From NCBI GenBank assembly GCA_044870245.1, contig JBIOYR010000075.1:1-11042 (forward strand): a stretch of DNA of 11,042 nt, in the 5' to 3' direction. Under the pieces are notes generated by a model. It saw nothing but the letters and a program-made list of their open reading frames with translations, did not search any database and was not told the origin of the DNA. Positions 1-6,818 of the stretch are shown here, one piece after another (positions within the stretch are counted from its first letter, which is position 1; every line of letters begins with the position of its first letter). The stretch is from DATAFF01 sp044870245 (lineage in GTDB: Bacteria > Pseudomonadota > Alphaproteobacteria > Rhizobiales > Aestuariivirgaceae). Position numbers and translations under genes: made by a program.

Positions 1-2202
1 ATGCAGGCGCGAGATGCGCCCGCCGCCCGCCATATAGAGCATGTCGCCCTGGCCCAGGAGCTGCTCGGCGCCCTGCTCGCCCAGAATGGTGCGGCTGTCG
101 ATCTTGGAGGTGACCTGGAAGCTGATGCGGGTGGGGAAGTTCGCCTTGATGGTGCCGGTGATGACGTCGACCGAGGGCCGTTGAGTCGCCATGATGACGT
201 GGATGCCGGCGGCGCGCGCCATCTGGGCGAGGCGCTGGACGGCGCCTTCGATGTCCTTGCCGGCGACCATCATCAGGTCGGCCATCTCGTCGATGATGAC
301 GACGATGAAGGGGATGGGCCTGAGGTCCATCAGCTCCTTCTCGAAGATCGGCTCGCCGGTCAGCTCGTCATAGCCGGTCTGAACGGTGCGCGACACGGTC
401 TCGCCCTTGGCCAGCGCCTGGGCGACACGCTGATTGAAGCCGTCGATGTTGCGGACCCCGAGCTTCGACATCTTGCGATAGCGGTCCTCCATCTCGCGCA
501 CCGCCCATTTGAGAGCGACCACGGCCTTGCGCGGATCGGTCACCACCGGGGCGAGGAGATGGGGGATGCCCTCATAGACCGACAGCTCGAGCATCTTCGG
601 ATCGATCATGATCAGGCGGCAGCGCTCGGGGGTCAGGCGATAGAGCAGCGACAGGATCATGGTGTTGATGCCGACCGACTTGCCGGAGCCGGTGGTGCCG
701 GCGATCAGCAGATGCGGCATGCGTGAGAGATCGGCGAAAATCGGCTCGCCGCCGATGTTCTTGCCAAGCGCCAGGCAAAGCGCCTGGCCGGTCTTCTCAT
801 AGGCCTCGGAGCCAAGCAGCTCGCGCAGGAAAACGGTCTCGCGCTTGGCATTGGGCAGCTCGATGCCGATGACATTGCGGCCGGGCACGACGGCGACGCG
901 AACCGAGACCGCGCTCATCGAGCGGGCGATGTCGTCGGCAAGGCCGATGACGCGCGAGGATTTGATGCCGGGGGCCGGCTCGAGCTCGTAAAGGGTGACG
1001 ACCGGACCCGGACGCACATGGATGATCTCGCCGCGGACGCCGAAATCCTCGAGCACGCCCTCGAGCATGCGGGCATTGTGCTGCAGCACCTCGTCGGAGA
1101 GGTCGACAGCGCGGCCGAGATGCTTCGGCTCGGCGAGAAAGGACAAGGGCGGAATCTCGAACTTGCCGCGAGGAGCGGGGCGGCCGCGCGCACCCGGCTT
1201 CACCGGACCGGCCGCCTTGGTGACGCGCTTCCTGGGGGCCGGCGGCTCCTCGTCCTCCTCGAGCGCGTCCTCTTCCTCGTCCCCTTCCTCTTCCTCCTCG
1301 TCCTCGGCGGCTTCGTCGTCCTCGGAGTCTTCTTCCGCCTCCTCGTCGTCCTCGTCGATCGCGACCTTGGAGCGCCGGCCGGAACCGATCAGCCGCGGCT
1401 CGACCCGCACCACCTTGGCCTCACGCTGCGCCGCGGCCTCGGCCTTGGCGGTGGCGGCCTTGGCGGCAGCAGCGGCGACCTTGGCCGGCTTGCGGCGGCG
1501 CTTGCGGTGGAACAGGCGGCGCAGGAAGCCGCCGAAGCGGTGCACGGTGCCGGCGCAAAAGCCGAAGATCGCGGCGACCATCGCCTCGACGCGCTCGCCG
1601 AACACGCCGGTCCAGGCGACGACGTCATCGCTGCGAATGCCGAGCGCGTTGCAGCTCAGCACGATGAAGGCGCCGGCGCTGACGGCGCAGGCGGCACCGC
1701 GGGCGACGCCGTCATGCATGGCAAGGCCCATGAGGCTGACGGTAAGGCTGTAGATGACATCGCCAATGCCGCCGCCAAGCCCGGTGCCGAGCACCCAGCC
1801 GTCGGGAACCGGAAAGCTGGCGAGAAGGGAGGCGGCGGCCGCGCTGGCGAGCGGCCATGATAGGAGGCGGCGCAGCGGGCGATCGAGCGGCGCGTGGCCG
1901 AGCAGGGTGAAGGCCCAGGCGAGCGGAATGACGGTCAAGGGAATGGTGCCGAGGCCGAGGCCCTGCATCAGCTCGTCGGCGAAGGCGGCGCCGGGCCAGC
2001 CGAGCACATTCTGCGGCACCGCATCGGTGGCGTGATTGAAGGAGGGATCATCGGCACGCCAGCTGGCGAGGCTCACCGCGGCGAGGCCGGTGGCGCCGAT
2101 CAGGGAAAGGCCGCTCAGCTCGAGGAAGCGGTTGCGGAGGAAGCGCCGCAAGCCTTCCGGAACAGCACTGTCGCTGGTTTCGAGTGACGGATGGAGTGAC
2201 AT
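1..2202 (-). CDS. ftsK: DNA translocase FtsK (C-terminus cut by window edge)
   Basis: FtsK is a septum-anchored, ATP-driven DNA pump that clears and aligns chromosome termini at division. 734 codons are visible, and the frame is still open at position 1. The N-terminus has about four or five hydrophobic segments (near residues 29-49, 81-102, 113-131, 141-162 and 170-188). A basic, Ala-rich stretch follows (about 230-282), then an acidic linker at 283-319 with 30 of 37 residues Asp or Glu. The motor domain has Walker A GTTGSGKS at 502-509 and Walker B VVIIDEMAD with D638 and E639. The visible end is the conserved GDMLYMAGGGRISRLH region, so roughly the last motor strands and the KOPS-reading gamma domain lie outside the window. 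ATG 2202 has no clear Shine-Dalgarno; an in-frame TTG at 2220 has GAGG 4 nt upstream and would add six residues. The family assignment is secure; the start is not. Confidence 0.96.
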   Translation of the reverse strand, partial: MSLHPSLETSDSAVPEGLRRFLRNRFLELSGLSLIGATGLAAVSLASWRADDPSFNHATDAVPQNVLGWPGAAFADELMQGLGLGTIPLTVIPLAWAFTLLGHAPLDRPLRRLLSWPLASAAAASLLASFPVPDGWVLGTGLGGGIGDVIYSLTVSLMGLAMHDGVARGAACAVSAGAFIVLSCNALGIRSDDVVAWTGVFGERVEAMVAAIFGFCAGTVHRFGGFLRRLFHRKRRRKPAKVAAAAAKAATAKAEAAAQREAKVVRVEPRLIGSGRRSKVAIDEDDEEAEEDSEDDEAAEDEEEEEGDEEEDALEEDEEPPAPRKRVTKAAGPVKPGARGRPAPRGKFEIPPLSFLAEPKHLGRAVDLSDEVLQHNARMLEGVLEDFGVRGEIIHVRPGPVVTLYELEPAPGIKSSRVIGLADDIARSMSAVSVRVAVVPGRNVIGIELPNAKRETVFLRELLGSEAYEKTGQALCLALGKNIGGEPIFADLSRMPHLLIAGTTGSGKSVGINTMILSLLYRLTPERCRLIMIDPKMLELSVYEGIPHLLAPVVTDPRKAVVALKWAVREMEDRYRKMSKLGVRNIDGFNQRVAQALAKGETVSRTVQTGYDELTGEPIFEKELMDLRPIPFIVVIIDEMADLMMVAGKDIEGAVQRLAQMARAAGIHVIMATQRPSVDVITGTIKANFPTRISFQVTSKIDSRTILGEQGAEQLLGQGDMLYMAGGGRISRLH

Positions 2203-2252
2203 CGCAAAGCGGTTTCGCAACAGGCCTCAAAGGCACTGTTGCGAGGGCGCGG

Positions 2253-2268
2253 TTAAGGATTGGTTAAC
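2253..2268 (-). promoter_or_regulatory. CtrA-like box upstream of ftsK
   Basis: The sequence TTAAGGATTGGTTAAC matches TTAA-N7-TTAA, the full binding motif of the alphaproteobacterial cell-cycle regulator CtrA. Read on the ftsK strand it is a direct repeat, TTAACC-N5-TTAACC. It lies about 50 bp upstream of the ftsK ATG, where it could overlap or flank the promoter. The exact 7-bp spacing and the AT-rich motif in a GC-rich stretch are seen directly. Control by CtrA is inferred, though it would suit a late division gene. Confidence 0.55.
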
Positions 2269-2327
2269 GTGGACGCATCGGCAGCCGGCGGCCGGCAGTG
2301 ACCGCCTGTTGCCGATTGATCAATTCC

Positions 2328-3971
2328 CTAGACGTAGTCGTCGATATCGAAACCCCAGCTATCCGCGGTCGAAGAGCTGTCTTCCGACACTTTCTCGATC
2401 TCCTCGGGCGAAGAGCGAGCTACCGGTGGTGCTGCTTCTCGGTTCTTGAGTTTCAAGAGCGGCTCACCCTCCGAACCTATGTCTTGAAAAAGAAATGCAG
2501 TCTTATCCGTTCGCTCGTAGGGAGGGGGCGCCGGACGCGTCACGGAAGCTGAAGGCGCTGGAGCGGTCGAAGGCAAGGCTTGGTCGGGAGACATCACGAG
2601 AATGAGCAGGTCGCCGCCAATCGGACGCGTCAGGCGTTCTCTTATGGCTTCCGACCGGGTGTGAATGAACGTCATCAGCTCTCCAAAATCCTTCTCACCG
2701 AAATCCTTCGGAATTCGCTGTGGATCGTCGACGCCGGCGAGAATGGTATTGACACAGTCAACGTAGTGGGATCGAAGCGGGACATCACCAGGTGGAACCT
2801 GCTTGAAGAGATGGCCGAAGTCCTTGAGTTCCTTCAGCGCCTCCAGCCTCTTCTTCATGGTCGCCGCCGTCGAACGGGCAACCATTTGCGTGAATGCGGA
2901 TTGCAGCATTTCCGCAGGGTTCGTCGCCTTGAACACCGCTTGCAAGGCCTCGTCGGGGATTGGTCCGAAATCTTCCAATGCCGCCGCGGCCTCCGCCGAA
3001 ACCGCTACGACCAGTGCCTTCTCCCGGAGACGGATACCCGTGGGGTGGCTTGCCAGATCGTCCAGAACGCCATCTGCGGTGTCGGTCGGGGGGAGAAGCA
3101 CCATGATGCGCAATCGATCATCCGCCGGGGCAGCCGCCCAGACATGACGGTCCTGCCGGACGATGAATCCGTATTCGTCCCCGGCAGGCTCGAACGTCCG
3201 GTCATGCGAAAGCAGGTCCTCGTTCAGCTTCCTGCAATGATCGAGCCCCTTGCCGGAGAAGCTCAACGCGATGGCACCATTGCCGGGCTCAATGGAAAAG
3301 CATTCCCGGACATCCGCGGTCGATGGTGCCAGAAATTGGCTGGTTTGCTCGTCATATTGGCGAAAATTGCTGCCACGGGCGGCGTAGATGCCCTTTGGCA
3401 GCCGGGGAAGCGATCTGAGATCATCCGCGGCGTCTTGGGATTTTCGCTCCCGCTGTGGGTTCGGACCCAATTCGAACCGCGGGAGATAGCCGTTATCGGC
3501 AATGCCCTTGATGAATTTTTCCGTGTTCTGTATCTCGCTCGAGGCAAAGCCCTCTCGTAGCGCCGATTTGACGCGGTCGAGCTTCGTGGTCTTGTTCTGG
3601 ATCTTCCAGTCGCGAAGAGCCTGCCTGTTCTTGCCGATCGTGCTGTCCCAGGCAGTGTCGAACAGTGTCGCCCTGTAGACGGTATCGGTTGCAGCATTTC
3701 GCTGATCATGCGCATCCCGCTGGCTTGCTCTGTCCAGGAGCTGACGAAGGCCCTGCCAGTCTGCGGTGAATTCACGGTCGGCCGTCGCCCAGACAATGGC
3801 GGCACGCGCGTCCATTCGGTCGAAGTTTCTTTGGAACATGCCTTCGACGCCCGGTTTGTCGCCGCGGGCAGCCTTCCAGAGCACGGCCACGGCGCGCTTG
3901 AAGCCGAGGTCTTTCAAAGTGCCGAGCGGTGTTTGGTTGATGAATTTGAACGATCCGATTTGGTCGGCCAT
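2328..3971 (-). CDS. Orphan hypothetical protein, 547 aa
   Basis: I do not recognise this protein. ATG 3971 has a good GGGGGAAG ribosome binding site, and the frame is open for 547 codons. No signal peptide or membrane segment is evident, so it is probably cytoplasmic. Residues 1-190 are charged and look mainly helical. Residues about 195-335 mix short hydrophobic strands with Gly and Asp turns. Residues 335-450 look helical and contain DFG four times (334, 384, 423, 428). A Pro/Ala/Ser hinge follows at about 466-485, then an acidic Ser-rich tail ending SWGFDIDDYV. Five sampled 60-base lines gave 48-65% GC by hand count (mean about 56%), against 63-77% in five sampled lines of flanking genes; this suggests acquisition by transfer. 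It lies behind the amtB terminator, so it probably has its own promoter. The antisense frame at 2580-3560 is Arg-rich and is judged a shadow. That this is a real gene is likely; its function is unknown. Confidence 0.75.
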   Translation of the reverse strand: MADQIGSFKFINQTPLGTLKDLGFKRAVAVLWKAARGDKPGVEGMFQRNFDRMDARAAIVWATADREFTADWQGLRQLLDRASQRDAHDQRNAATDTVYRATLFDTAWDSTIGKNRQALRDWKIQNKTTKLDRVKSALREGFASSEIQNTEKFIKGIADNGYLPRFELGPNPQRERKSQDAADDLRSLPRLPKGIYAARGSNFRQYDEQTSQFLAPSTADVRECFSIEPGNGAIALSFSGKGLDHCRKLNEDLLSHDRTFEPAGDEYGFIVRQDRHVWAAAPADDRLRIMVLLPPTDTADGVLDDLASHPTGIRLREKALVVAVSAEAAAALEDFGPIPDEALQAVFKATNPAEMLQSAFTQMVARSTAATMKKRLEALKELKDFGHLFKQVPPGDVPLRSHYVDCVNTILAGVDDPQRIPKDFGEKDFGELMTFIHTRSEAIRERLTRPIGGDLLILVMSPDQALPSTAPAPSASVTRPAPPPYERTDKTAFLFQDIGSEGEPLLKLKNREAAPPVARSSPEEIEKVSEDSSSTADSWGFDIDDYV

Positions 3972-4025
3972 GCAGTCTTCCCCCGATCATCTTGGATCGA
4001 TATTAGTCGACCGGGAGAGGCTGGG

Positions 4026-4043
4026 CTGTGCCGTTCGGCACAG
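4026..4043. repeat. Inverted repeat upstream of the orphan gene
   Basis: CTGTGCCG and CGGCACAG form perfect 8-bp arms around a 2-nt centre (TT), starting 55 bp upstream of the orphan's ATG. No T-run follows on either strand, so it does not look like an intrinsic terminator. Its size and near-dyad symmetry would suit an operator for a dimeric regulator, or a short leader hairpin. Which of these applies cannot be told from sequence. Confidence 0.45.
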
Positions 4044-4054
4044 ATGGCCGTTGG

Positions 4055-4096
4055 AAAAATGGTTGCGGCTGAACGGGGGTGGCCGTTCAGCCGCAA
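4055..4096 (-). terminator. Rho-independent terminator of amtB
   Basis: Read on the minus strand, TTGCGGCTGAACGG, a 6-nt loop and CCGTTCAGCCGCAA form a perfect 14-bp stem (arms 4083-4096 and 4063-4076). After CCA comes a run of five T. It starts 18 bp after the amtB stop codon, so it should end amtB transcription and separate amtB from the orphan gene downstream. Confidence 0.85.
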
Positions 4097-4113
4097 GGCG
4101 AGATCGGAGGCGA

Positions 4114-5670
4114 TCAGTTGTACGCCTGCTCGCCGTGACTCACGATGTCGAGACCTTCGCGTTCCTCCTGCTCCTTTACGCGGAGACCGAAGACGGCGCG
4201 ACAGATCATCAACGCAACGAGACTGACCAGGGCCGTCCAGATGGCGGCGATCGCGACGGCCCAGAGCTGGGCCATGAACTGCGTCGCGAAATCATAAGCG
4301 ACGAGCTTGGTCGTCGTGTCGGACGCGAGGTAGTCGGTGACGCCGACGCCGCCAAGCGCCGGGTTGACGAAGATGCCGGTGAGCAGCGCCCCGACCATGC
4401 CGCCGATGCCGTGGACGCCGAACACATCGAGCGCATCGTCATAGCCGAGCCGACGCTTCAGCCAGACCACCGCCCACAGGCAGAGGAAGCCGGCGGCGAT
4501 ACCGACGGCGATGGCGCCGGCCGGCCCGACCCAGCCGCAGGCCGGGGTGATGCCGACGAGGCCGGCAACGGCGCCCGAGGCGGCGCCGAGGAGACTGGCA
4601 TGGCCGCGGGCCAGATATTCGCCGAGCGACCAGGCGATGGCGGCGGCGGCGGTGGCGATGGTGGTGTTGAGCACGACCAGGGCGGTCAGGCCGTTGGCCT
4701 CGAGATTGGAGCCGGCGTTGAAGCCGTACCAGCCGACCCAGAGAAGACAGGCGCCGATGAAGGTGAGGGCGAGATTGTGGGGCGCCATCGGTTCGCGGCC
4801 ATAGCCGATGCGCGGTCCGAGCACGAGGGCGCAGACGAGGCCGGCGACCCCGGCATTGACATGCACGACGGTGCCGCCGGCAAAGTCGAGCGCACCGAGG
4901 TTGAAAAGATAGCCATTGGTCGCGGCGACCGCCGATCCCAATGCGGCGAGGACGTCAGCCTTCGCCTGGTCGGTGGTGGCCGCGGCATAGTCGGCGAGGA
5001 ATTTCGCGGCGGTGCCCTCGCCCAGCACGCCGTTGAGAAAGGGGAGATTGGCCTCACTCAGCGTGTAGGCGTCGGGCCCGGCCCAGAACCACACCATATG
5101 GGCGATGGGCAGATAAGCGAAGGTGAACCACAGGACGATGAACAGCAGCACGGCGGAAAACTTCATGCGCTCGGCCAGCGAGCCGACAATGAGCGCCGGC
5201 GTGATGCAGGCGAAGGTCATCTGGAACACGACATAGACGAGCTCGGGAATGAAGGTCTCCTTGGAGAAGGTCGCCGCCATGGTGTTCGGGTCGACACCGG
5301 CCAGCATCGCCTTGGAAAAGCCGCCGATGAAGGGGGTCAGGGAAGCCGAGCCATTGCCGGTGAAGGCGAGCGAGTAGCCATAGACGACCCACAGGATCGA
5401 GATGATGCTGAAGCACATGAACACTTGCATGAGGACCGACAGCACGTTCTTGGCGCGCACCAGCCCGCCATAGAACAGCGCAAGACCGGGGATCGTCATG
5501 AGGACGACGAGCACGGTGGCGGCAAGCATCCAGCTGGTGTCGCCCTTGTTCACCGTCGGGGCGGCAAGAGCGGGCGGAACCGCGGTACACAAGGCGAGAG
5601 CCGCCCCAAGCCCAAGGCTGAGGAGACGGCGCCGCCATCCCATTCCGGTCGGCAAGTCGATCTGCTTCAT
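4114..5670 (-). CDS. amtB: Ammonium transporter AmtB
   Basis: This is an Amt/Mep/Rh-family inner-membrane ammonium channel of 518 residues. A signal peptide is visible (RRR at 13-15, hydrophobic core, likely cleavage after ALA near 36), followed by about eleven membrane helices. The conserved pore features are present: DFAGGTVVH with D262 and H270, DVFGVHG with H420 (the twin histidines), F153 in MTFACIT, and F317 in WYGFNAG. Compared with E. coli AmtB, there is an extra loop of roughly 50 residues at about 200-257, before the DFAGG helix, on the periplasmic side. The C-tail EGLDIVSHGEQAY is the conserved cytoplasmic segment that takes part in gating by GlnK. ATG 5670 is chosen because GGAGAG lies 8 nt upstream; an in-frame TTG at 5676 would be too close to that site. 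No glnK lies beside it. Sigma-54 control is inferred from the upstream promoter match. Confidence 0.97.
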   Translation of the reverse strand: MKQIDLPTGMGWRRRLLSLGLGAALALCTAVPPALAAPTVNKGDTSWMLAATVLVVLMTIPGLALFYGGLVRAKNVLSVLMQVFMCFSIISILWVVYGYSLAFTGNGSASLTPFIGGFSKAMLAGVDPNTMAATFSKETFIPELVYVVFQMTFACITPALIVGSLAERMKFSAVLLFIVLWFTFAYLPIAHMVWFWAGPDAYTLSEANLPFLNGVLGEGTAAKFLADYAAATTDQAKADVLAALGSAVAATNGYLFNLGALDFAGGTVVHVNAGVAGLVCALVLGPRIGYGREPMAPHNLALTFIGACLLWVGWYGFNAGSNLEANGLTALVVLNTTIATAAAAIAWSLGEYLARGHASLLGAASGAVAGLVGITPACGWVGPAGAIAVGIAAGFLCLWAVVWLKRRLGYDDALDVFGVHGIGGMVGALLTGIFVNPALGGVGVTDYLASDTTTKLVAYDFATQFMAQLWAVAIAAIWTALVSLVALMICRAVFGLRVKEQEEREGLDIVSHGEQAYN

Positions 5671-5705
5671 GGTCAAGGCTCTCCGGTGTCACGCCAAATC
5701 GTCGA

Positions 5706-5723
5706 CTTTGCCGATGGGCAAAG
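5706..5723 (-). promoter_or_regulatory. Hairpin in the amtB leader
   Basis: CTTTGCC and GGCAAAG form perfect 7-bp arms around a 4-nt loop. The hairpin lies about 35 bp upstream of the amtB ATG and just downstream of the transcription start predicted from the sigma-54-like promoter. It would form near the 5' end of the amtB leader, upstream of the ribosome binding site, where it could stabilise the mRNA. No regulatory role can be shown. Confidence 0.4.
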
Positions 5724-5741
5724 CCCCGCTCGGGACGATTA

Positions 5742-5757
5742 ACCAAGAACCGTGCCA
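5742..5757 (-). promoter_or_regulatory. Sigma-54 (RpoN)-type promoter for amtB
   Basis: The minus strand reads TGGCACGGTTCTTGGT, close to the RpoN consensus TGGCACG-N4-TTGCW. The -24 element is perfect and the spacing is right; the -12 element has GG where GC is usual. The predicted start is near 5731, giving a leader of about 60 nt. amtB genes are commonly driven by RpoN and NtrC. I found no clear NtrC dyad (TGCACC-N5-GGTGCA) between here and the tesB stop, so the activator site is not demonstrated. Confidence 0.55.
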
Positions 5758-5862
5758 CCCCGAGGAACGGCAGGAATCCCGGAATTGCTGCGGGAGACGG
5801 CCCCCGACCCCTGGCTCGATGATTAATTTTCAGGCAGGATTTGCAACCTGATCAGTTTTTAG

Positions 5863-6744
5863 TCAGATGGGCGCATCCGGGGTCGCGGCAAGCCGGATCA
5901 GACCTTCCTGGGCAACCGAGGCGACGAGCTTGCCGGCACGGTCGAAGACGCTGCCACGGGTGAAGCCGCGGGCGCCATGGGCGCTCGGGGCATCCTGGGC
6001 ATAGAGGAGCCAGTGGTCGGCCCGGAAGTCGCGGTGAAACCACAATGCGTGATCGAGGCTCGCCATCTTCATCTCGGGGTCGAAGAAATTGCGGCCATGC
6101 GGCACGAGCGCGGTGTCGAGCAGCGTCATGTCGGAGGCATAGGCGAGGACGCATTGATGGATCGAAGGATCGTCCGGAAGATGACCGGTCGCCCGGATCC
6201 AGACATTCTGCAGCGGCGGCCCGCCGGCCCGCGGCTCGAGATAATAGAGCGGCTCGACCGGACGCAGCTCGATCGGACGCTGGCGCGAGAAGTAGCGACG
6301 CATGTTGTCGGGCATCTTGTCGGAATGGCGCTCGAGGATCTCGCGCTCGGCCGGCAGCTCCTCGGGCATCGGCACATCGGGCATGGCGATCTGGTGCTCG
6401 AAGCCGTGCTCGGCGATGTGGAAGGAGGCGGCCATGGTGAAGATCGGCACGCCATGCTGGATCGCCACCACCTGGCGGGTGGTGAAGCTGCGGCCGTCAC
6501 GATAGCGGTCGACCTCGTAGATGATGGGAGTCTCGGGATCGCCAGGGCGGATGAAATAGCCGTGGAGCGAGTGGGCGCGGCGCTGCTCGGGCACGGTGCG
6601 GGTGGCGGCAACCAGAGCCTGGCCGATGACCTGGCCGCCAAAGACGCGCTGCCAGCCGACCTTGGGGCTGACCCCGCGGAACAAGTTGGTCTCGAGCGGT
6701 TCGAGGTCGAGGATCTTCAGGACGGAACTCAGCTCGGAGGCCAT
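5863..6744 (-). CDS. tesB: Acyl-CoA thioesterase II TesB
   Basis: This is a cytoplasmic double-hotdog thioesterase that hydrolyses medium- and long-chain acyl-CoA to free fatty acid and CoA. From ATG 6744 it is 293 residues, about the length of E. coli TesB. The first hotdog carries the VGWQRVFGGQVIGQAL signature (29-44). The second carries D205 (ASDMTLLD), S229 (MASLDHALWFH) and Q279 (VASVAQEG), at the places of the E. coli catalytic residues D204, T228 and Q278; Ser for Thr keeps the hydroxyl. ATG 6744 is preferred because GGAG lies 6 nt upstream; an ATG at 6756 would add four residues but lacks a good site. The gene is divergent from the UbiH-like gene across about 74 bp. amtB follows on the same strand after 192 bp with its own promoter. 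No terminator is evident after tesB. Confidence 0.95.
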   Translation of the reverse strand: MASELSSVLKILDLEPLETNLFRGVSPKVGWQRVFGGQVIGQALVAATRTVPEQRRAHSLHGYFIRPGDPETPIIYEVDRYRDGRSFTTRQVVAIQHGVPIFTMAASFHIAEHGFEHQIAMPDVPMPEELPAEREILERHSDKMPDNMRRYFSRQRPIELRPVEPLYYLEPRAGGPPLQNVWIRATGHLPDDPSIHQCVLAYASDMTLLDTALVPHGRNFFDPEMKMASLDHALWFHRDFRADHWLLYAQDAPSAHGARGFTRGSVFDRAGKLVASVAQEGLIRLAATPDAPI

Positions 6745-6818
6745 GGCCTGCTCCATAGTTGGCGGGATCGACTTCCGATTAGACGAGAGACGCGCCGTGC
6801 GATAGAGGTTTGCTCAGC

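Noticed and set aside
1236..1356. Tandem-like TCC/CTC repeats within ftsK
   Set aside because: The pattern comes from Asp and Glu codons of the acidic linker in reverse complement, not a separate DNA repeat or CRISPR array.
1..1860. Long plus-strand frames opposite ftsK (1-726 and 1018-1860)
   Set aside because: They lie opposite the FtsK motor and linker; the minus strand has Walker A, Walker B and membrane segments.
2277..2316. Possible terminator after the orphan gene: ATCGGCA and TGCCGAT arms around a GC-rich core
   Set aside because: The arms are far apart and no T-run follows in the direction of the orphan gene, so it does not qualify as an intrinsic terminator.
2580..3560. 326-codon open frame on the plus strand, antisense to the orphan gene
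   Set aside because: The product is Arg-rich and irregular. The minus-strand frame is longer, has a good ribosome site and has a balanced composition. Because the orphan itself is unrecognised, some doubt remains.
3766..5742. 658-codon open frame on the plus strand, antisense to amtB
   Set aside because: The product is rich in Gly, Asp, Glu, Arg and His with no domain pattern, as expected opposite a GC-rich gene; the minus strand encodes a clear Amt.
5846..5862. CTGATCAG palindrome and T-run just after tesB
   Set aside because: The T-run is on the plus strand, the wrong orientation for tesB, and the palindrome is too short to be a terminator.
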